DNA of 64,000 bases from JAJZSS01 sp964463505. Lineage in GTDB: Bacteria; Chloroflexota; Anaerolineae; Anaerolineales; UBA4823. The notes below the pieces were generated by a model. It was not told where the DNA came from, searched no databases, and was given only the letters and a program-made list of their open reading frames with translations. Shown one piece after another: positions 51,738 through 60,127 of the stretch (position 1 is its first letter; every line of letters begins with the position of its first letter). The position numbers and the translations under genes were made by a program. The stretch is taken from assembly GCA_964463505.1 (NCBI GenBank), contig CAYXDC010000006.1, forward strand, positions 20,358 to 84,357. Direction: 5' to 3'.

Positions 51738-52443
51738 AGCCAGGCAGGTTGTGACTGTGCCTGGCTGGCTGCCTTATGCGCTGGGCGGGCTGGTGCTGGT
51801 CGCAGGTCTGCTATTGGCGCTGATCCCGTGGGGTTCGTCTTTCTCCTGGCTATCCATTGCGCTGCATTCTTTATTGAATGCCGATTATTCACCCGATCTG
51901 AATGCCACGCGCATGGCGCCGGTGCGCCTGGCCCTGGCTGCCGAAGCCCTGGCGGATGAGGCGCGTGATTTGGGTACGCTGCTGCCCGGTGATACGCTGG
52001 CGACCCTGCAAACCGGCATTTTGACCCCTGTACCTACCGTCACCGCGCGCCCAGGAGAAACGCTCGTTCCCCTCGCCACCCTGGGCTACACGCCTACGCT
52101 TGGGGGCCCACCGCAACCAGGCTTGAGCGAAACCCCCAACTGGACGACCACCGCCACAGTTCTGGTGACCATCACTGGCACGCCTGGAATCAACCCTACC
52201 AGCACAGTCACGCCGGCCTATCCATACTCTACGCCAACAGGTGTTTTTATCCCGACCCCGACCCGCCGCCCGACCAACCCCCCGAGCGTACCCAGCGCGA
52301 CTTCCCAGCCCGTTCTGCCAACCACCACACCAACACAGACAGCCAGTGCAGTTCCTACGAATACTACCCCCCCAACTTTGCCACCGACCAGCACCCCCCG
52401 GCCTACGGCAACTGAAGTTCCATATCCACCGCCGTATCCATAA
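51718..52443 (+). CDS. Single-pass membrane protein with long Pro/Thr-rich extracellular stalk
   Basis: The gene starts inside the end of the cyclase gene (20-base overlap, different frame), implying coupled translation. The 241-residue protein has a short basic cytoplasmic tail (PPHKRKARQ), one membrane helix (about residues 16-40, LPYALGGLVLVAGLLLALIPWG), a folded stretch of about 55 residues and then more than 120 residues of Pro/Thr/Ser-rich low complexity (TPTPTRRPTNPPS, TSTPRPTATEVPYPPPYP). Such regions act as extended, often glycosylated wall-spanning stalks. No family is recognised. Its coupling suggests it helps the cyclase sense the envelope. Confidence 0.72.
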   Translation: MPPHKRKARQVVTVPGWLPYALGGLVLVAGLLLALIPWGSSFSWLSIALHSLLNADYSPDLNATRMAPVRLALAAEALADEARDLGTLLPGDTLATLQTGILTPVPTVTARPGETLVPLATLGYTPTLGGPPQPGLSETPNWTTTATVLVTITGTPGINPTSTVTPAYPYSTPTGVFIPTPTRRPTNPPSVPSATSQPVLPTTTPTQTASAVPTNTTPPTLPPTSTPRPTATEVPYPPPYP

Positions 52444-52494
52444 TTTACCTGAATTCGGTTGTATTAATCTATTTTTGAGATAGCTTCTAGAGGT

Positions 52495-53259
52495 TTATTG
52501 AAACAGGGGCGCCAGGTCTGGGCGCACCAGGTTCACCAGGCGCACCCCGCGGCGGTGGATCTGGCGGAAATTGGCGCCTTGCGAAACCAGGCGCATCACC
52601 GCCTCCACATCGGTCACGATTGATCCGGACAGCACGCCAATTCCATCATCGAACAAGCGCGGGTGAAGCGGGGTGCTGGGCCCTAGCAACAATACATTGG
52701 CTCCCGGCGCGACCAGGGTCATTAGCTGCTCAAAGGTGTGATTTAAGATGGTCATGCCGGTGATGGCGGCTACTTGGGCGTCTCCCAGGACCTGGGGCGC
52801 GGCTTCGGCAGGCAGATCGCTGGGGCGCGGGTTCAGCTCCAGGATGTGCAGCTCGCCAACGCGCGGGCGCAGATGTTCAACAAATGGGAAATGCCCCACC
52901 AGCGCCACGCGCTTGCCGGCTCCCAGGCGGGCGATCATCTCCTCCGCGTTCAGATCGGGTGTATCCAGGGCAGGTAATGGGAGCAGGGCATTAAGCGCTG
53001 CCAATCCCACCGAGCACAGGGTGGGCTGGTCGGGGGAATCGGCTAGCGCCGCCAGCTCCAGCCCCCGCAGTTTGTGCAGCTCTCCCGCCTGGGGGACATC
53101 CGCTCCGTCGTGATGGTGCGTGCCATGCAGGCTGGAAGCCAGTCCGCAGCGCAGCGCGCTATCCACCAGCATGCTGACCGCCGTCCAGTGCAGGCCAATA
53201 CGCACATCCTGCACAACCCCCTCCGGGGCCAGGCGCAGTAAATCCTGGATCAACTTCAT
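52495..53259 (-). CDS. DUF4213/DUF364 protein
   Basis: The 254-residue protein matches the DUF4213 N-terminal plus DUF364 Rossmann-like pair: VQDVRIGLHWTAVSML, GLAALNALLPLPALDTPDLNAEEMIARLGAGKRVALVGHFPFVEHLRPRVGELHILELNPRPSDLPAEAAPQVL, then ITGMTILNHTFEQLMTLVAPGANVLLLGPSTPLHPRLFDDGIGVLSGSIVTD. Family members have been proposed to handle heavy metals or metal-containing cofactors, without biochemical proof that I know of. The HGTHHHDGAD segment near residue 45 could bind a metal. Its start overlaps the DUF2277 stop by four bases. Confidence 0.85.
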   Translation of the reverse strand: MKLIQDLLRLAPEGVVQDVRIGLHWTAVSMLVDSALRCGLASSLHGTHHHDGADVPQAGELHKLRGLELAALADSPDQPTLCSVGLAALNALLPLPALDTPDLNAEEMIARLGAGKRVALVGHFPFVEHLRPRVGELHILELNPRPSDLPAEAAPQVLGDAQVAAITGMTILNHTFEQLMTLVAPGANVLLLGPSTPLHPRLFDDGIGVLSGSIVTDVEAVMRLVSQGANFRQIHRRGVRLVNLVRPDLAPLFQ

Positions 53260-53468
53260 GCGGATCCTTCTTTGCCAACCAGCCCTTCCAGAAGAGTCTG
53301 GGTGGCTTTAGCCACCTGCTGGACAGCGCGCTCGAATGCTGCCTGGTTGGCGCGGGATGGCTTGCGATAGCCGCTGATCTTGCGCACATACTGCAAAGCT
53401 GCCGCCTGGATCTCTGCTTGGGTGGGGGCCGGCTCAACCCGGCGTAAGGTCTGGATACTACGGCACAT
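53256..53468 (-). CDS. DUF2277 protein
   Basis: The 70-residue protein reads MCRSIQTLRRVEPAPTQAEIQAAALQYVRKISGYRKPSRANQAAFERAVQQVAKATQTLLEGL, an almost complete match to the DUF2277 pattern. It is a small helical cytoplasmic protein with one Cys at position 2. No function is known. It sits between a transglutaminase-like gene and a DUF364 gene in one tight run: 27 bases after the former and overlapping the latter by ATGA, so cotranscription is likely. AGGAGT precedes its ATG. Confidence 0.88.
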   Translation of the reverse strand: MCRSIQTLRRVEPAPTQAEIQAAALQYVRKISGYRKPSRANQAAFERAVQQVAKATQTLLEGLVGKEGSA

Positions 53469-53495
53469 CAGGCGTACTCCTTTTTAATGCAGGTT

Positions 53496-54374
53496 TCAGT
53501 CCTGGGAATTTTCGCTGCTGATCTCCCATTCCTCAGGATGGTGCACCAGGGGATCATTCTCATAAAGATCGCGCAATGCCGTGAAATTTGCATCGGGGTC
53601 CAGGGTCAGGGTTGCCATCTGGTCGAATAACGCCAGGTCGTCTGCGCTGGCCTGTTCCAGCGGCTGATTGAGATAGCCCCAGAAGTCCCACGGTAGCGGC
53701 TCTACTTTATTAAGCGCCAGGACATCCCGCAGCAGGTTACCGCGCACAAAATCCAGGCCCTTGAACTCAAAGATGCCAAAATCATCCGGGTTTGCTTCGC
53801 CAGCCCGGCAGGTAAGCCAGGCCTGCCCTCCGCTCAGAAATTGCCCGGCGGGTACATCAAAGGGTTCCCATTTAATCTCCAGCATCTGGCGCTGGTAGGC
53901 GTCGATCTGTCCATCCACCATCACCCAACGCTGGCTGTCACGCTCCCAGTACTCCACCACCCAGTGATCCTCAAAATGGTCGGGGACAAAATAAGTGGCG
54001 AACCCGCAGCGTGCCCGGGCTGGCAGGCCAAGCTGGCGCAGGAAAGCCACCAGCATGGTTGAATAATCGCGGCAGTTGCCCAGCAGGCGCTTGTCAGCCT
54101 GGCGCACGATGTTCAGGGGTTGAGCATCCAGCTCCAGGATACGTTTGATCTTCTGCTGCACGCTGCGCAGATTTAGCTCATCCTGGCGTTCCACAGATAG
54201 GGTCACCCCGTAACCGTCGGCCCAAAAGATGTGCAGCATCAGTCCCTGAAGTTTGGCCATACGTTCAGGTACCCAGCGAGGCAGCGATTTTAACAGTGGC
54301 GCGTAATCACCCAGCTCGGTCAGGGGGCCGGGCTCTGTATAGTAGGCCAACTGTTCGGGTGTAGGAAGTGTCAT
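53496..54374 (-). CDS. Transglutaminase-like (papain-fold) protein
   Basis: From ATG 54374 (AAGGAG upstream) the protein has 292 residues. The transglutaminase-like core holds the full Cys-His-Asp triad: GNCRDYSTMLVAFLRQLGLPARARCGFATYF (Cys101), EDHWVVEYW (His137) and WVMVDGQID (Asp154). Members act as peptidases or cross-linkers of unknown substrate; no signal peptide is present, so it is cytoplasmic. The longer frame (to 54446) overlaps proS and is not preferred. It lies between proS and DUF2277 with 34- and 27-base gaps, in one operon. Confidence 0.85.
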   Translation of the reverse strand: MTLPTPEQLAYYTEPGPLTELGDYAPLLKSLPRWVPERMAKLQGLMLHIFWADGYGVTLSVERQDELNLRSVQQKIKRILELDAQPLNIVRQADKRLLGNCRDYSTMLVAFLRQLGLPARARCGFATYFVPDHFEDHWVVEYWERDSQRWVMVDGQIDAYQRQMLEIKWEPFDVPAGQFLSGGQAWLTCRAGEANPDDFGIFEFKGLDFVRGNLLRDVLALNKVEPLPWDFWGYLNQPLEQASADDLALFDQMATLTLDPDANFTALRDLYENDPLVHHPEEWEISSENSQD

Positions 54375-54408
54375 GATGAATTCTCCTTGATATTTTTGCG
54401 GTTCAGAT

Positions 54409-56187
54409 TTATTCGCCTTCGAAAGTCGCTTCGACCAAGCTGGCATCCAGGGCGGATTGTAAGCCCGCTATCTCTGCCTGGACGGTCTGGATCACTTCTG
54501 CCAGCGGGATGATGAGCTTTTCAGCCTGCTCGCGGCGCTTGAATTCCACCCCGCCCGCCTTGCGAGCACGCTCGCTGACGGTCAGGCGGATGGGCATGCC
54601 CAGCAGATCGGCATCCATAAATTTAACTCCCGGGCTTTCGGAGCGATCATCGTACAATACTTCGATCCCCGCCGCCTGCAAATCGGTGTAAAGCTGGTCG
54701 GCCTGCGCGGTGACCTCTTCGCCCTCACCCTTACCCGGCAGAACGACCAGGTGCACGGCATACGGGGCAACGCTGATCGGCCAGATCAGGCCGTTGTCGT
54801 CGTGGTGCTCCTCGGCAATACACGCCAGCAGGCGCCCGGAGCCAATGCCATACGAGCCCATGATCACTGGCTTGATTTGCCCGTCCTTATCCAGGTAAGT
54901 GCAGCCCATGGCGTCGGAGTAGCGCGTGCCCAGCTTGAAGATATTGCCCACTTCCACGCCGCGCACGGTGCGCAGCGGCGCGGCGCATTCTGGGCAGGCA
55001 TCGCCCTCCTGGGCGGCTGCCAGGTCGGTGACGATCTGGGCAGTGAAATCGCGCCCATAATTGACGTTTTTGAGGTGATAGCCCGCCTCATTGGCGCCTG
55101 CCACCAGGTTCGGCGATTGGGGCACCAGGTCGTCCACCACCACCAGGGCGCCCTGCAGCCCGACCGGCGAAGCATAGCCCGGCTCGGCTCCTACGGCGCG
55201 GATCTCGTCTTCGGTCGCCGGGCGCATCTCCTTGGCTTTCACGGCGTTGCTCAGCTTGGTCTCGTTAACTTCCATATCGCCGCGGATCACGGCAAATACA
55301 AAGCGCTGCTCGCTCTTCTCGCCGTTGGGGATGGTCGCCATCATAAAGACCGCTTTGGCTGTCTGCGAGGTGGGCACGCCCAGAAAGCCGGCTACCTCGG
55401 CAATGGTTTTGCAGTCTGGAGTGGCAACTTTCTCCACCGGCAGGTGCTCTGCCGGGGTGGGGGCTGGCTTGCCGAAGCGCGCGATCTGGCGGTTGGCCGA
55501 ATAGCCGCACGCATCGCACAGCAGCAGGGTATCTTCCCCATAGGGCGTCAGGTACATGTATTCGTGGGCCAGTTTACCGCCCATCATGCCCACATCCGAT
55601 TTGACGGCGATAGCCGGCAGCCCGCAGCGATTGAAGATATTGAAATACGCCTGATAATGGGCGCGGTACTGCCTGTCCAGCCCTTCCCAATCGGCGTCCA
55701 GGCTGTAGCTGTCCTTCATGGTGAACTCGCGCACCCGGATCAACCCGGCGCGCGGGCGCGGATCATCCCGGAACTTGGTCTGCAGGTGGTAGATCAGCGC
55801 CGGGAGCTGGCGGTAGGAGCGAATCTCCCGCCGCACCAGGTCGCCCACGGCCTCTTCATGGGTCATCGCCAGGGCCATATCGCGCCCGTTGCGGTCTTTG
55901 AAGCGCCCCATCTCAGCATCAATCTGGTACCAGCGCTTGGTTTCCTTCCAGATATCCGCCGGCTGCACCACCGGCATGGTCAATTCCTGCCCACCGATGG
56001 CATTCATCTCGGCGCGCATGATATTTTCGATCTTGTTCAGGGTTCTGCGGGCCAGCGGCAGGTATGAGAAGATGCCCGCCGCAAGCTGGCGGATAAACCC
56101 GGCGCGCAGCAGAAGCTGGTGGCTGGGGATCTCCGCTTCGGAGGGCGCTTCGCGCAGGGTCTGGCTGAAGAGGCGGCTCATTCGCAT
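54409..56187 (-). CDS. proS: Prolyl-tRNA synthetase
   Basis: This bacterial-type class II synthetase charges tRNA-Pro. The 592-residue protein has motif 1 (LLRAGFIRQLAAGIFSYLPLARRTLNKI), motif 2 (TKFRDDPRPRAGLIRVREFTMKDSYS), an inserted YbaK-like editing domain between motifs 2 and 3 (about residues 230-390, AEVAGFLGVPTSQTAKAVFMM) and motif 3 (GSYGIGSGRLLACIAEEHHDD). An anticodon-binding domain follows (VVLPGKGEGEEVTAQADQLYTDLQAAGIEVLYDDR). TAGGAG precedes ATG 56187. It heads the run proS-transglutaminase-DUF2277-DUF364 and is preceded by a leader of about 200 bases with terminator-like structure. Confidence 0.97.
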   Translation of the reverse strand: MRMSRLFSQTLREAPSEAEIPSHQLLLRAGFIRQLAAGIFSYLPLARRTLNKIENIMRAEMNAIGGQELTMPVVQPADIWKETKRWYQIDAEMGRFKDRNGRDMALAMTHEEAVGDLVRREIRSYRQLPALIYHLQTKFRDDPRPRAGLIRVREFTMKDSYSLDADWEGLDRQYRAHYQAYFNIFNRCGLPAIAVKSDVGMMGGKLAHEYMYLTPYGEDTLLLCDACGYSANRQIARFGKPAPTPAEHLPVEKVATPDCKTIAEVAGFLGVPTSQTAKAVFMMATIPNGEKSEQRFVFAVIRGDMEVNETKLSNAVKAKEMRPATEDEIRAVGAEPGYASPVGLQGALVVVDDLVPQSPNLVAGANEAGYHLKNVNYGRDFTAQIVTDLAAAQEGDACPECAAPLRTVRGVEVGNIFKLGTRYSDAMGCTYLDKDGQIKPVIMGSYGIGSGRLLACIAEEHHDDNGLIWPISVAPYAVHLVVLPGKGEGEEVTAQADQLYTDLQAAGIEVLYDDRSESPGVKFMDADLLGMPIRLTVSERARKAGGVEFKRREQAEKLIIPLAEVIQTVQAEIAGLQSALDASLVEATFEGE

Positions 56188-56385
56188 AGCTTTTACTCCT
56201 AAATTTGCAAACCACCCGGGTCTGCAAGAATAAAACGGCCCTCTGGCAGGCTGGCTGGCAGAGGGTCGCGGTGTTTAACGAAGGATGGGGCTTACATCCT
56301 GCTCCCCGGGCAGCCGAAAGCGCGCCGCAGCCGGCGCAAGCTAGGGACCGGGGTAGAGGGAAGGGTGCTGTAAGCGTTCATCCTG
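56188..56385 (-). promoter_or_regulatory. Long structured leader of proS, candidate attenuator (T-box-like)
   Basis: On the minus strand AGGATG and GCTTAC near the 5' end (56384-56370) pair with GTAAGC and CATCCT (56295-56282). Inside, CCCCGG pairs with CCGGGG and GCGCC with GGCGC. The segment CACCGCG at 56273-56267 is followed by the hairpin CCCTCTG/CAGAGGG (56265-56239) and TTTT (56235-56232), a Rho-independent terminator before the start codon. T-box leaders have this layout, but the UGGN that would bind the tRNA acceptor end is not seen. Confidence 0.45.
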
Positions 56386-56391
56386 GGTGAT

Positions 56392-56419
56392 AGTTTATCA
56401 TTGATGAAGAGAATGTCAA
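56392..56419 (-). promoter_or_regulatory. Promoter of the proS operon
   Basis: TTGACA (56419-56414), 16-base spacer, TAAACT (56397-56392) on the minus strand. Confidence 0.65.
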
Positions 56420-56753
56420 GTAAGGTCGTGGAACACGAAAGGCACGAAAGGTCGTCCAATTCTACATCATTCTACCTGGATGGTAGTAAAACGACTATTC
56501 AATGGAATTATTACTGGATTTACCTGGTCATTGGATCAGGGAAATACCTGACCAGATGATCGTATAATTCCCATCTTGTGATGGATGCTTAAAAGGGTAG
56601 ACGTGAGTATACTACCATGGTGCATGGAAAATAGAAATCATCAGTAGGAAGAATATTATCAGAATGAGGAATATGGGTGAGTTCGGGGTATTTTGGCTTC
56701 CACTAATCTACTCGACCGACCTTCCCCTAGTCTATCGTCAAGTAATTCACTGC
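56420..56753. other. AT-rich non-coding stretch
   Basis: I see no gene here. It contains a 9-bp tandem pair CACGAAAGG, an inverted repeat CTGGTCA / TGACCAG (56524-56530, 56549-56555) and an isolated TATAAT at 56563-56568. It may carry regulatory sites for the divergent proS and hydrolase genes. Confidence 0.5.
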
Positions 56754-56759
56754 TATAAT
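56754..56759 (+). promoter_or_regulatory. TATAAT -10 box for the alpha/beta hydrolase gene
   Basis: Perfect TATAAT. It overlaps the in-frame ATG at 56758, so translation must start downstream, at 56803. No clear -35. Confidence 0.5.
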
Positions 56760-56802
56760 GTTCTTGAACAACTTCTTAGCTATATCTTCAGGAGTATTTC
56801 CC

Positions 56803-58061
56803 ATGAACGTCTCATCCCACCTCAGGCGGTTGTGGCCTGGTTTGAGCCTGGTCAGCCTGGCTTTGATCCTGACCGCCTGCGCCAACCAGCCGGACAGCCC
56901 CTCCATCCCCACCATTCCCCTTACAGATTGCCAGCTTACCTACCCCGGCGTCTCGATTCCTATCCAGGCGCAATGCGGTAAGCTGACCGTCCTGGAAGAC
57001 CGCCAGGCTGGCACCGGGCGCACCATCGACCTGAACCTGGCTGTCCTACCGGCGATCAGTCGCAGCCCCGAACCCGACCCGCTGTTCTTCCTCACCGGTG
57101 GGCCGGGCCAGGCGGCAACCGAAAGTTTCGTCGCCCTGGCTGGCTCCTTTGAGCGCATCCGCCAGAAGCGCGCTATCGTCCTGGTGGACCAGCGCGGCAC
57201 GGGTCAATCCAATCCCCTGGACTGCCCGGACAGCCCTGAAGCGAGCGGGGAAGAAGCTGCGGATCGGGCTGCAATGGAAGAGTGGCTGCGCGCCTGCCTG
57301 ACCAACCTGGACGCTGACCCGGCCTTGTATACGACCCCGCTGGCCATGCAAGACCTGGACGATGTTCGCCAGGCCTTGGGCTACGAAAAAATAAACCTGT
57401 ATGGTTTGTCCTACGGCAGTCGGGCCGCCCTGACGTATCTGAAAATGTACCCCGAGCGCGTACGCACGGTCATCCTGGATGGCGTCGTGCCCCAGGATGA
57501 AGCACTTGGTCTGGAAGTTGCCCCGGATGCCCAGCGCGCCATGGATTTGCTGTTTGCGCGCTGTGAAGCGGATGAGTCTTGCAGGCAGGCTTTCCCTGAC
57601 CTGCCCGGAAAATTTCAACAGCTGATGACTGGGCTGGAAGAAGGACCCCTGACGGTTAATTTCATCCACCCGGTGAGCGGTGCGCAGGAAGCCGAACCGT
57701 TTACCGCGCCCGAGCTGGCTGCCACCGTACGCTTGCTCAGCTACACCCCCGAAACAGCCGCCTTATTGCCCCTGCTGATCCATACCTCCGCCAGTGAAGG
57801 GCGTTATGATCTGCTAGCTGCCCAGTCCCGGCTGGTCTCGGAAGACCTGAGCGAATCGATCAGCTTCGGGATGAACCTCAGTGTGTTATGCGCAGAGGAT
57901 TTTCCCTTCATGGATCTCTCTACCGCGGAACAGGCTGCCAGGGGGACTTACCTGGGGAATATTCAGTATGAGGAGCTGGAAGCGATGTGTGCCATCTGGC
58001 CCAGGGGCCAGGTCCCGGCGGATTTCAAAGAACCGGTTGAAGGCAATACCCCGGTATTACT
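56803..58061 (+). CDS. Alpha/beta-hydrolase lipoprotein (TAP-like), 3' end lost in the gap
   Basis: ATG 56803, preceded by AGGAG, starts a lipoprotein signal ending ILTAC (Cys26). The catalytic domain resembles tripeptidyl/proline-iminopeptidase-type exported hydrolases: DPLFFLTGGPGQAATES (oxyanion), VLVDQRGTGQSNPLDCP, and the nucleophile elbow YGLSYGSRAAL (Ser near residue 203). The C-terminal TAP-like part, with the catalytic Asp and His, would lie beyond GNTPVLL, where the sequence enters the 100-N gap; 420 residues are visible. Probably an extracytoplasmic peptidase. Any reading that fuses it to the following ABC protein is an artefact of the gap. Confidence 0.85.
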
Positions 58062-58161
58062 NNNNNNNNNNNNNNNNNNNNNNNNNNNNNNNNNNNNNNN
58101 NNNNNNNNNNNNNNNNNNNNNNNNNNNNNNNNNNNNNNNNNNNNNNNNNNNNNNNNNNNNN
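58062..58161. other. Assembly gap of 100 N
   Basis: Exactly 100 undetermined bases: a conventional scaffold gap whose true length is unknown. It removes the end of the hydrolase gene and the start of the ABC ATPase gene. Confidence 0.99.
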
Positions 58162-58860
58162 GTTAAAGCCCTGCAAGGGGTGAGCTTCACCGCCCCGGAT
58201 GGGCAGATCACCGGCTTGCTGGGCCCTAACGGCGCCGGTAAAACCACCACCCTGCGCGTGCTCTACACCATCATCCGCCAGGATCACGGCACGGCCCAGG
58301 TGGATGGCTATGATACGCTTACCCAGCCTTTGCAGGTGCAGCGCAGCATTGGTGCACTGCCTGACAGCCAGGGCCTGTACCCACGCCTGACTGCCCGCGA
58401 AAATATCCGCTATTACGGGCGGCTGCACGGTTTGCAAGGCGCAGACCTGGAAGCGCGCATCGATCACCTGGCTGCCATGCTGGAGATGGACGATTTCCTC
58501 GAGCGGCGCACGGAAGGCTTTTCAACCGGGCAGCGCGTTAAAGTTGCTATTGCACGGGCGCTGGTACATGGGCCCAGGAACGTGCTCCTGGATGAGCCTA
58601 CTTCCGGCCTGGATGTGATGAGCACGCGCGCCATGCGCAGCTTCATTCGCCGCTTGAAGGATGAAGGACAGTGCGTTCTTTTTTCCAGCCATATCATGCA
58701 GGAGGTATCGGCTTTGTGCGATAACATCGTTATTTTGCAGGCAGGCCGGGTGGTTGCCAGCGGCACGCCTGCCGATTTACTGAGCCAGACCGGGCAAGCC
58801 AACCTGGAGGATGCTTTTGTGGCTGCCATAGGCTCGGAGGAAGGACTGGTGCGCGCATGA
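58162..58860 (+). CDS. ABC transporter ATP-binding protein (NatA-like), 5' end lost in the gap
   Basis: The visible 232 residues begin VKALQGVSFTAPDGQITGLLGPNGAGKTTTLRVLYT, so only about 15-30 residues are missing. Walker A GPNGAGKTTT, the Q-loop IGALPDSQGLYPRLTARENI, signature FSTGQRVKVAIARAL, Walker B NVLLDEPTSGLDVMS and H-loop LFSSHIMQEV are complete. It resembles NatA of sodium exporters and similar ABC-2 ATPases. Its stop overlaps the start of the permease gene by four bases. The start codon cannot be located. Confidence 0.9.
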   Translation, partial: VKALQGVSFTAPDGQITGLLGPNGAGKTTTLRVLYTIIRQDHGTAQVDGYDTLTQPLQVQRSIGALPDSQGLYPRLTARENIRYYGRLHGLQGADLEARIDHLAAMLEMDDFLERRTEGFSTGQRVKVAIARALVHGPRNVLLDEPTSGLDVMSTRAMRSFIRRLKDEGQCVLFSSHIMQEVSALCDNIVILQAGRVVASGTPADLLSQTGQANLEDAFVAAIGSEEGLVRA

Positions 58861-60047
58861 ACGCCCTTTCACGGATGTGGGTGGTTTTTCAAAAGGAATT
58901 CATCGATAACCTGCGCGACAGGCGCTCGGTGTTTAGCGCCCTGGGCAGCACCTTGATCGGCCCGGTGATCTTGCTGCTCCTGATCGTGATCCTGGGAAAG
59001 TCGGTATTCAAGGAAGGTGACAACACGCCCCTGGAAATTCCCGTGGCAGGCGCAGAGCATGCTCCGGGGCTGGTAGCCTTCTTGGAGCAGAATGGGGCCG
59101 TGCTGGAGCCTGCTCCAGCCGACCCTGCCGCTGCCGTGCGCAATGGCGACCAGGAGCTGGTGGTAGTAATCCCACCGGGATACGGGGAGGCTTTTTCCAG
59201 CGGGAATCCAGCGACCGTTGAGTTGTATATGGATACCTCGCGCCAATCCGCCATGTCCAACGTGGAACGCGCCCGGGGCCTGCTCAACGCTTACAGCCGC
59301 CAGACCGGGGCGCAGCGTTTGTTGGCGCGCGGCATCAGCCCGGTTATCACCACTGCCCTGTCTCTGGAAACGGTGGATGTCTCCACCCCCGAAAGCCAGT
59401 CCCTGATCTTTCTGAACATGATGCCCTATTTCATCGTCATGGTGGTGTTCACCGGTGGGATGTACGTGATCATCGATGCCACGGCGGGCGAACGCGAGCG
59501 CGGCTCGCTGGAGCCCTTGCTGATCAACCCCATCCCGAGGCGTGAGATCGTGATCGGCAAGCTGCTGGCATCACTGCCTTTTGCCGTGCTGGCGGTGGCG
59601 GTTACATTGATCGCTTTTGGTTTGTCCTTTAACGTCTTCCCCATTGAAGACTACCTGGGCTTCCAATTGGCTTTGAATGTGAACGCCCTGCTGGGCATTT
59701 TCTTGATCTCTTTGCCGATGGTGCTCCTGGCATCGGCGCTGCAAACCGTGATTGTTACCTTCACGCGCAGCTTCAAGGAGGCCCAGACCTATGTTGGTTT
59801 TCTGCCGCTCATCCCGGCTCTGCCGGGGCTGGGCTTGGCCTTTCTGCCGGTGAAGCCCGCCCTGTGGATGATGCTGATCCCCACCTTTGGGCAGCAGATC
59901 CTGATCAACCAGCTCATGCGCGGCGAAGTGATCAACACCACGCACGTTGTCATTTCGGTGATCGCCACTTTACTGGTCTCGGGCCTGCTGATCTGGCTCG
60001 CCATTCGCCTGTATGAACGGGAGCGGGTCTTATTCGGGGCGCGCTGA
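58857..60047 (+). CDS. ABC-2 transporter permease (NatB-like)
   Basis: The 396-residue membrane subunit has a first helix (about residues 27-47), a large extracytoplasmic domain (about 50-175) with NatB/YhaP-like pattern (NGDQELVVVIPPGYGEAFSSGNPATVELYMDTSRQSAMSNVERARGLLNAY), then five to six helices, with GERERGSLEPLLINPIPRREIVIGKLLAS between the first two of them. This matches ABC-2 exporters of the Na+/drug type; the substrate is inferred only from similarity. ATG 58857 overlaps the ATPase stop (ATGA). A GC-rich hairpin follows the stop. Confidence 0.9.
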   Translation: MNALSRMWVVFQKEFIDNLRDRRSVFSALGSTLIGPVILLLLIVILGKSVFKEGDNTPLEIPVAGAEHAPGLVAFLEQNGAVLEPAPADPAAAVRNGDQELVVVIPPGYGEAFSSGNPATVELYMDTSRQSAMSNVERARGLLNAYSRQTGAQRLLARGISPVITTALSLETVDVSTPESQSLIFLNMMPYFIVMVVFTGGMYVIIDATAGERERGSLEPLLINPIPRREIVIGKLLASLPFAVLAVAVTLIAFGLSFNVFPIEDYLGFQLALNVNALLGIFLISLPMVLLASALQTVIVTFTRSFKEAQTYVGFLPLIPALPGLGLAFLPVKPALWMMLIPTFGQQILINQLMRGEVINTTHVVISVIATLLVSGLLIWLAIRLYERERVLFGAR

Positions 60048-60064
60048 TCGACCCGTTAAAATGA

Positions 60065-60100
60065 CGCCGGGGTTGTCCAGTAACCTGGGCAACCCCGGCG
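60065..60100. terminator. GC-rich hairpin between convergent genes
   Basis: CGCCGGGGTTG / CAACCCCGGCG 11-bp perfect stem with inner CCAG/CTGG. There is no T run, but it sits between the convergent NatB-like and giant-protein genes. Confidence 0.6.
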
Positions 60101-60127
60101 GGTAGGTGCCGTTAGTGCTTTAGAAGA

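Noticed and set aside
54751..56067. 438-residue plus-strand open frame opposite proS
   Set aside because: It is the antisense shadow of a GC-rich synthetase gene; its translation has no recognisable domain and no ribosome site, while proS is certain.
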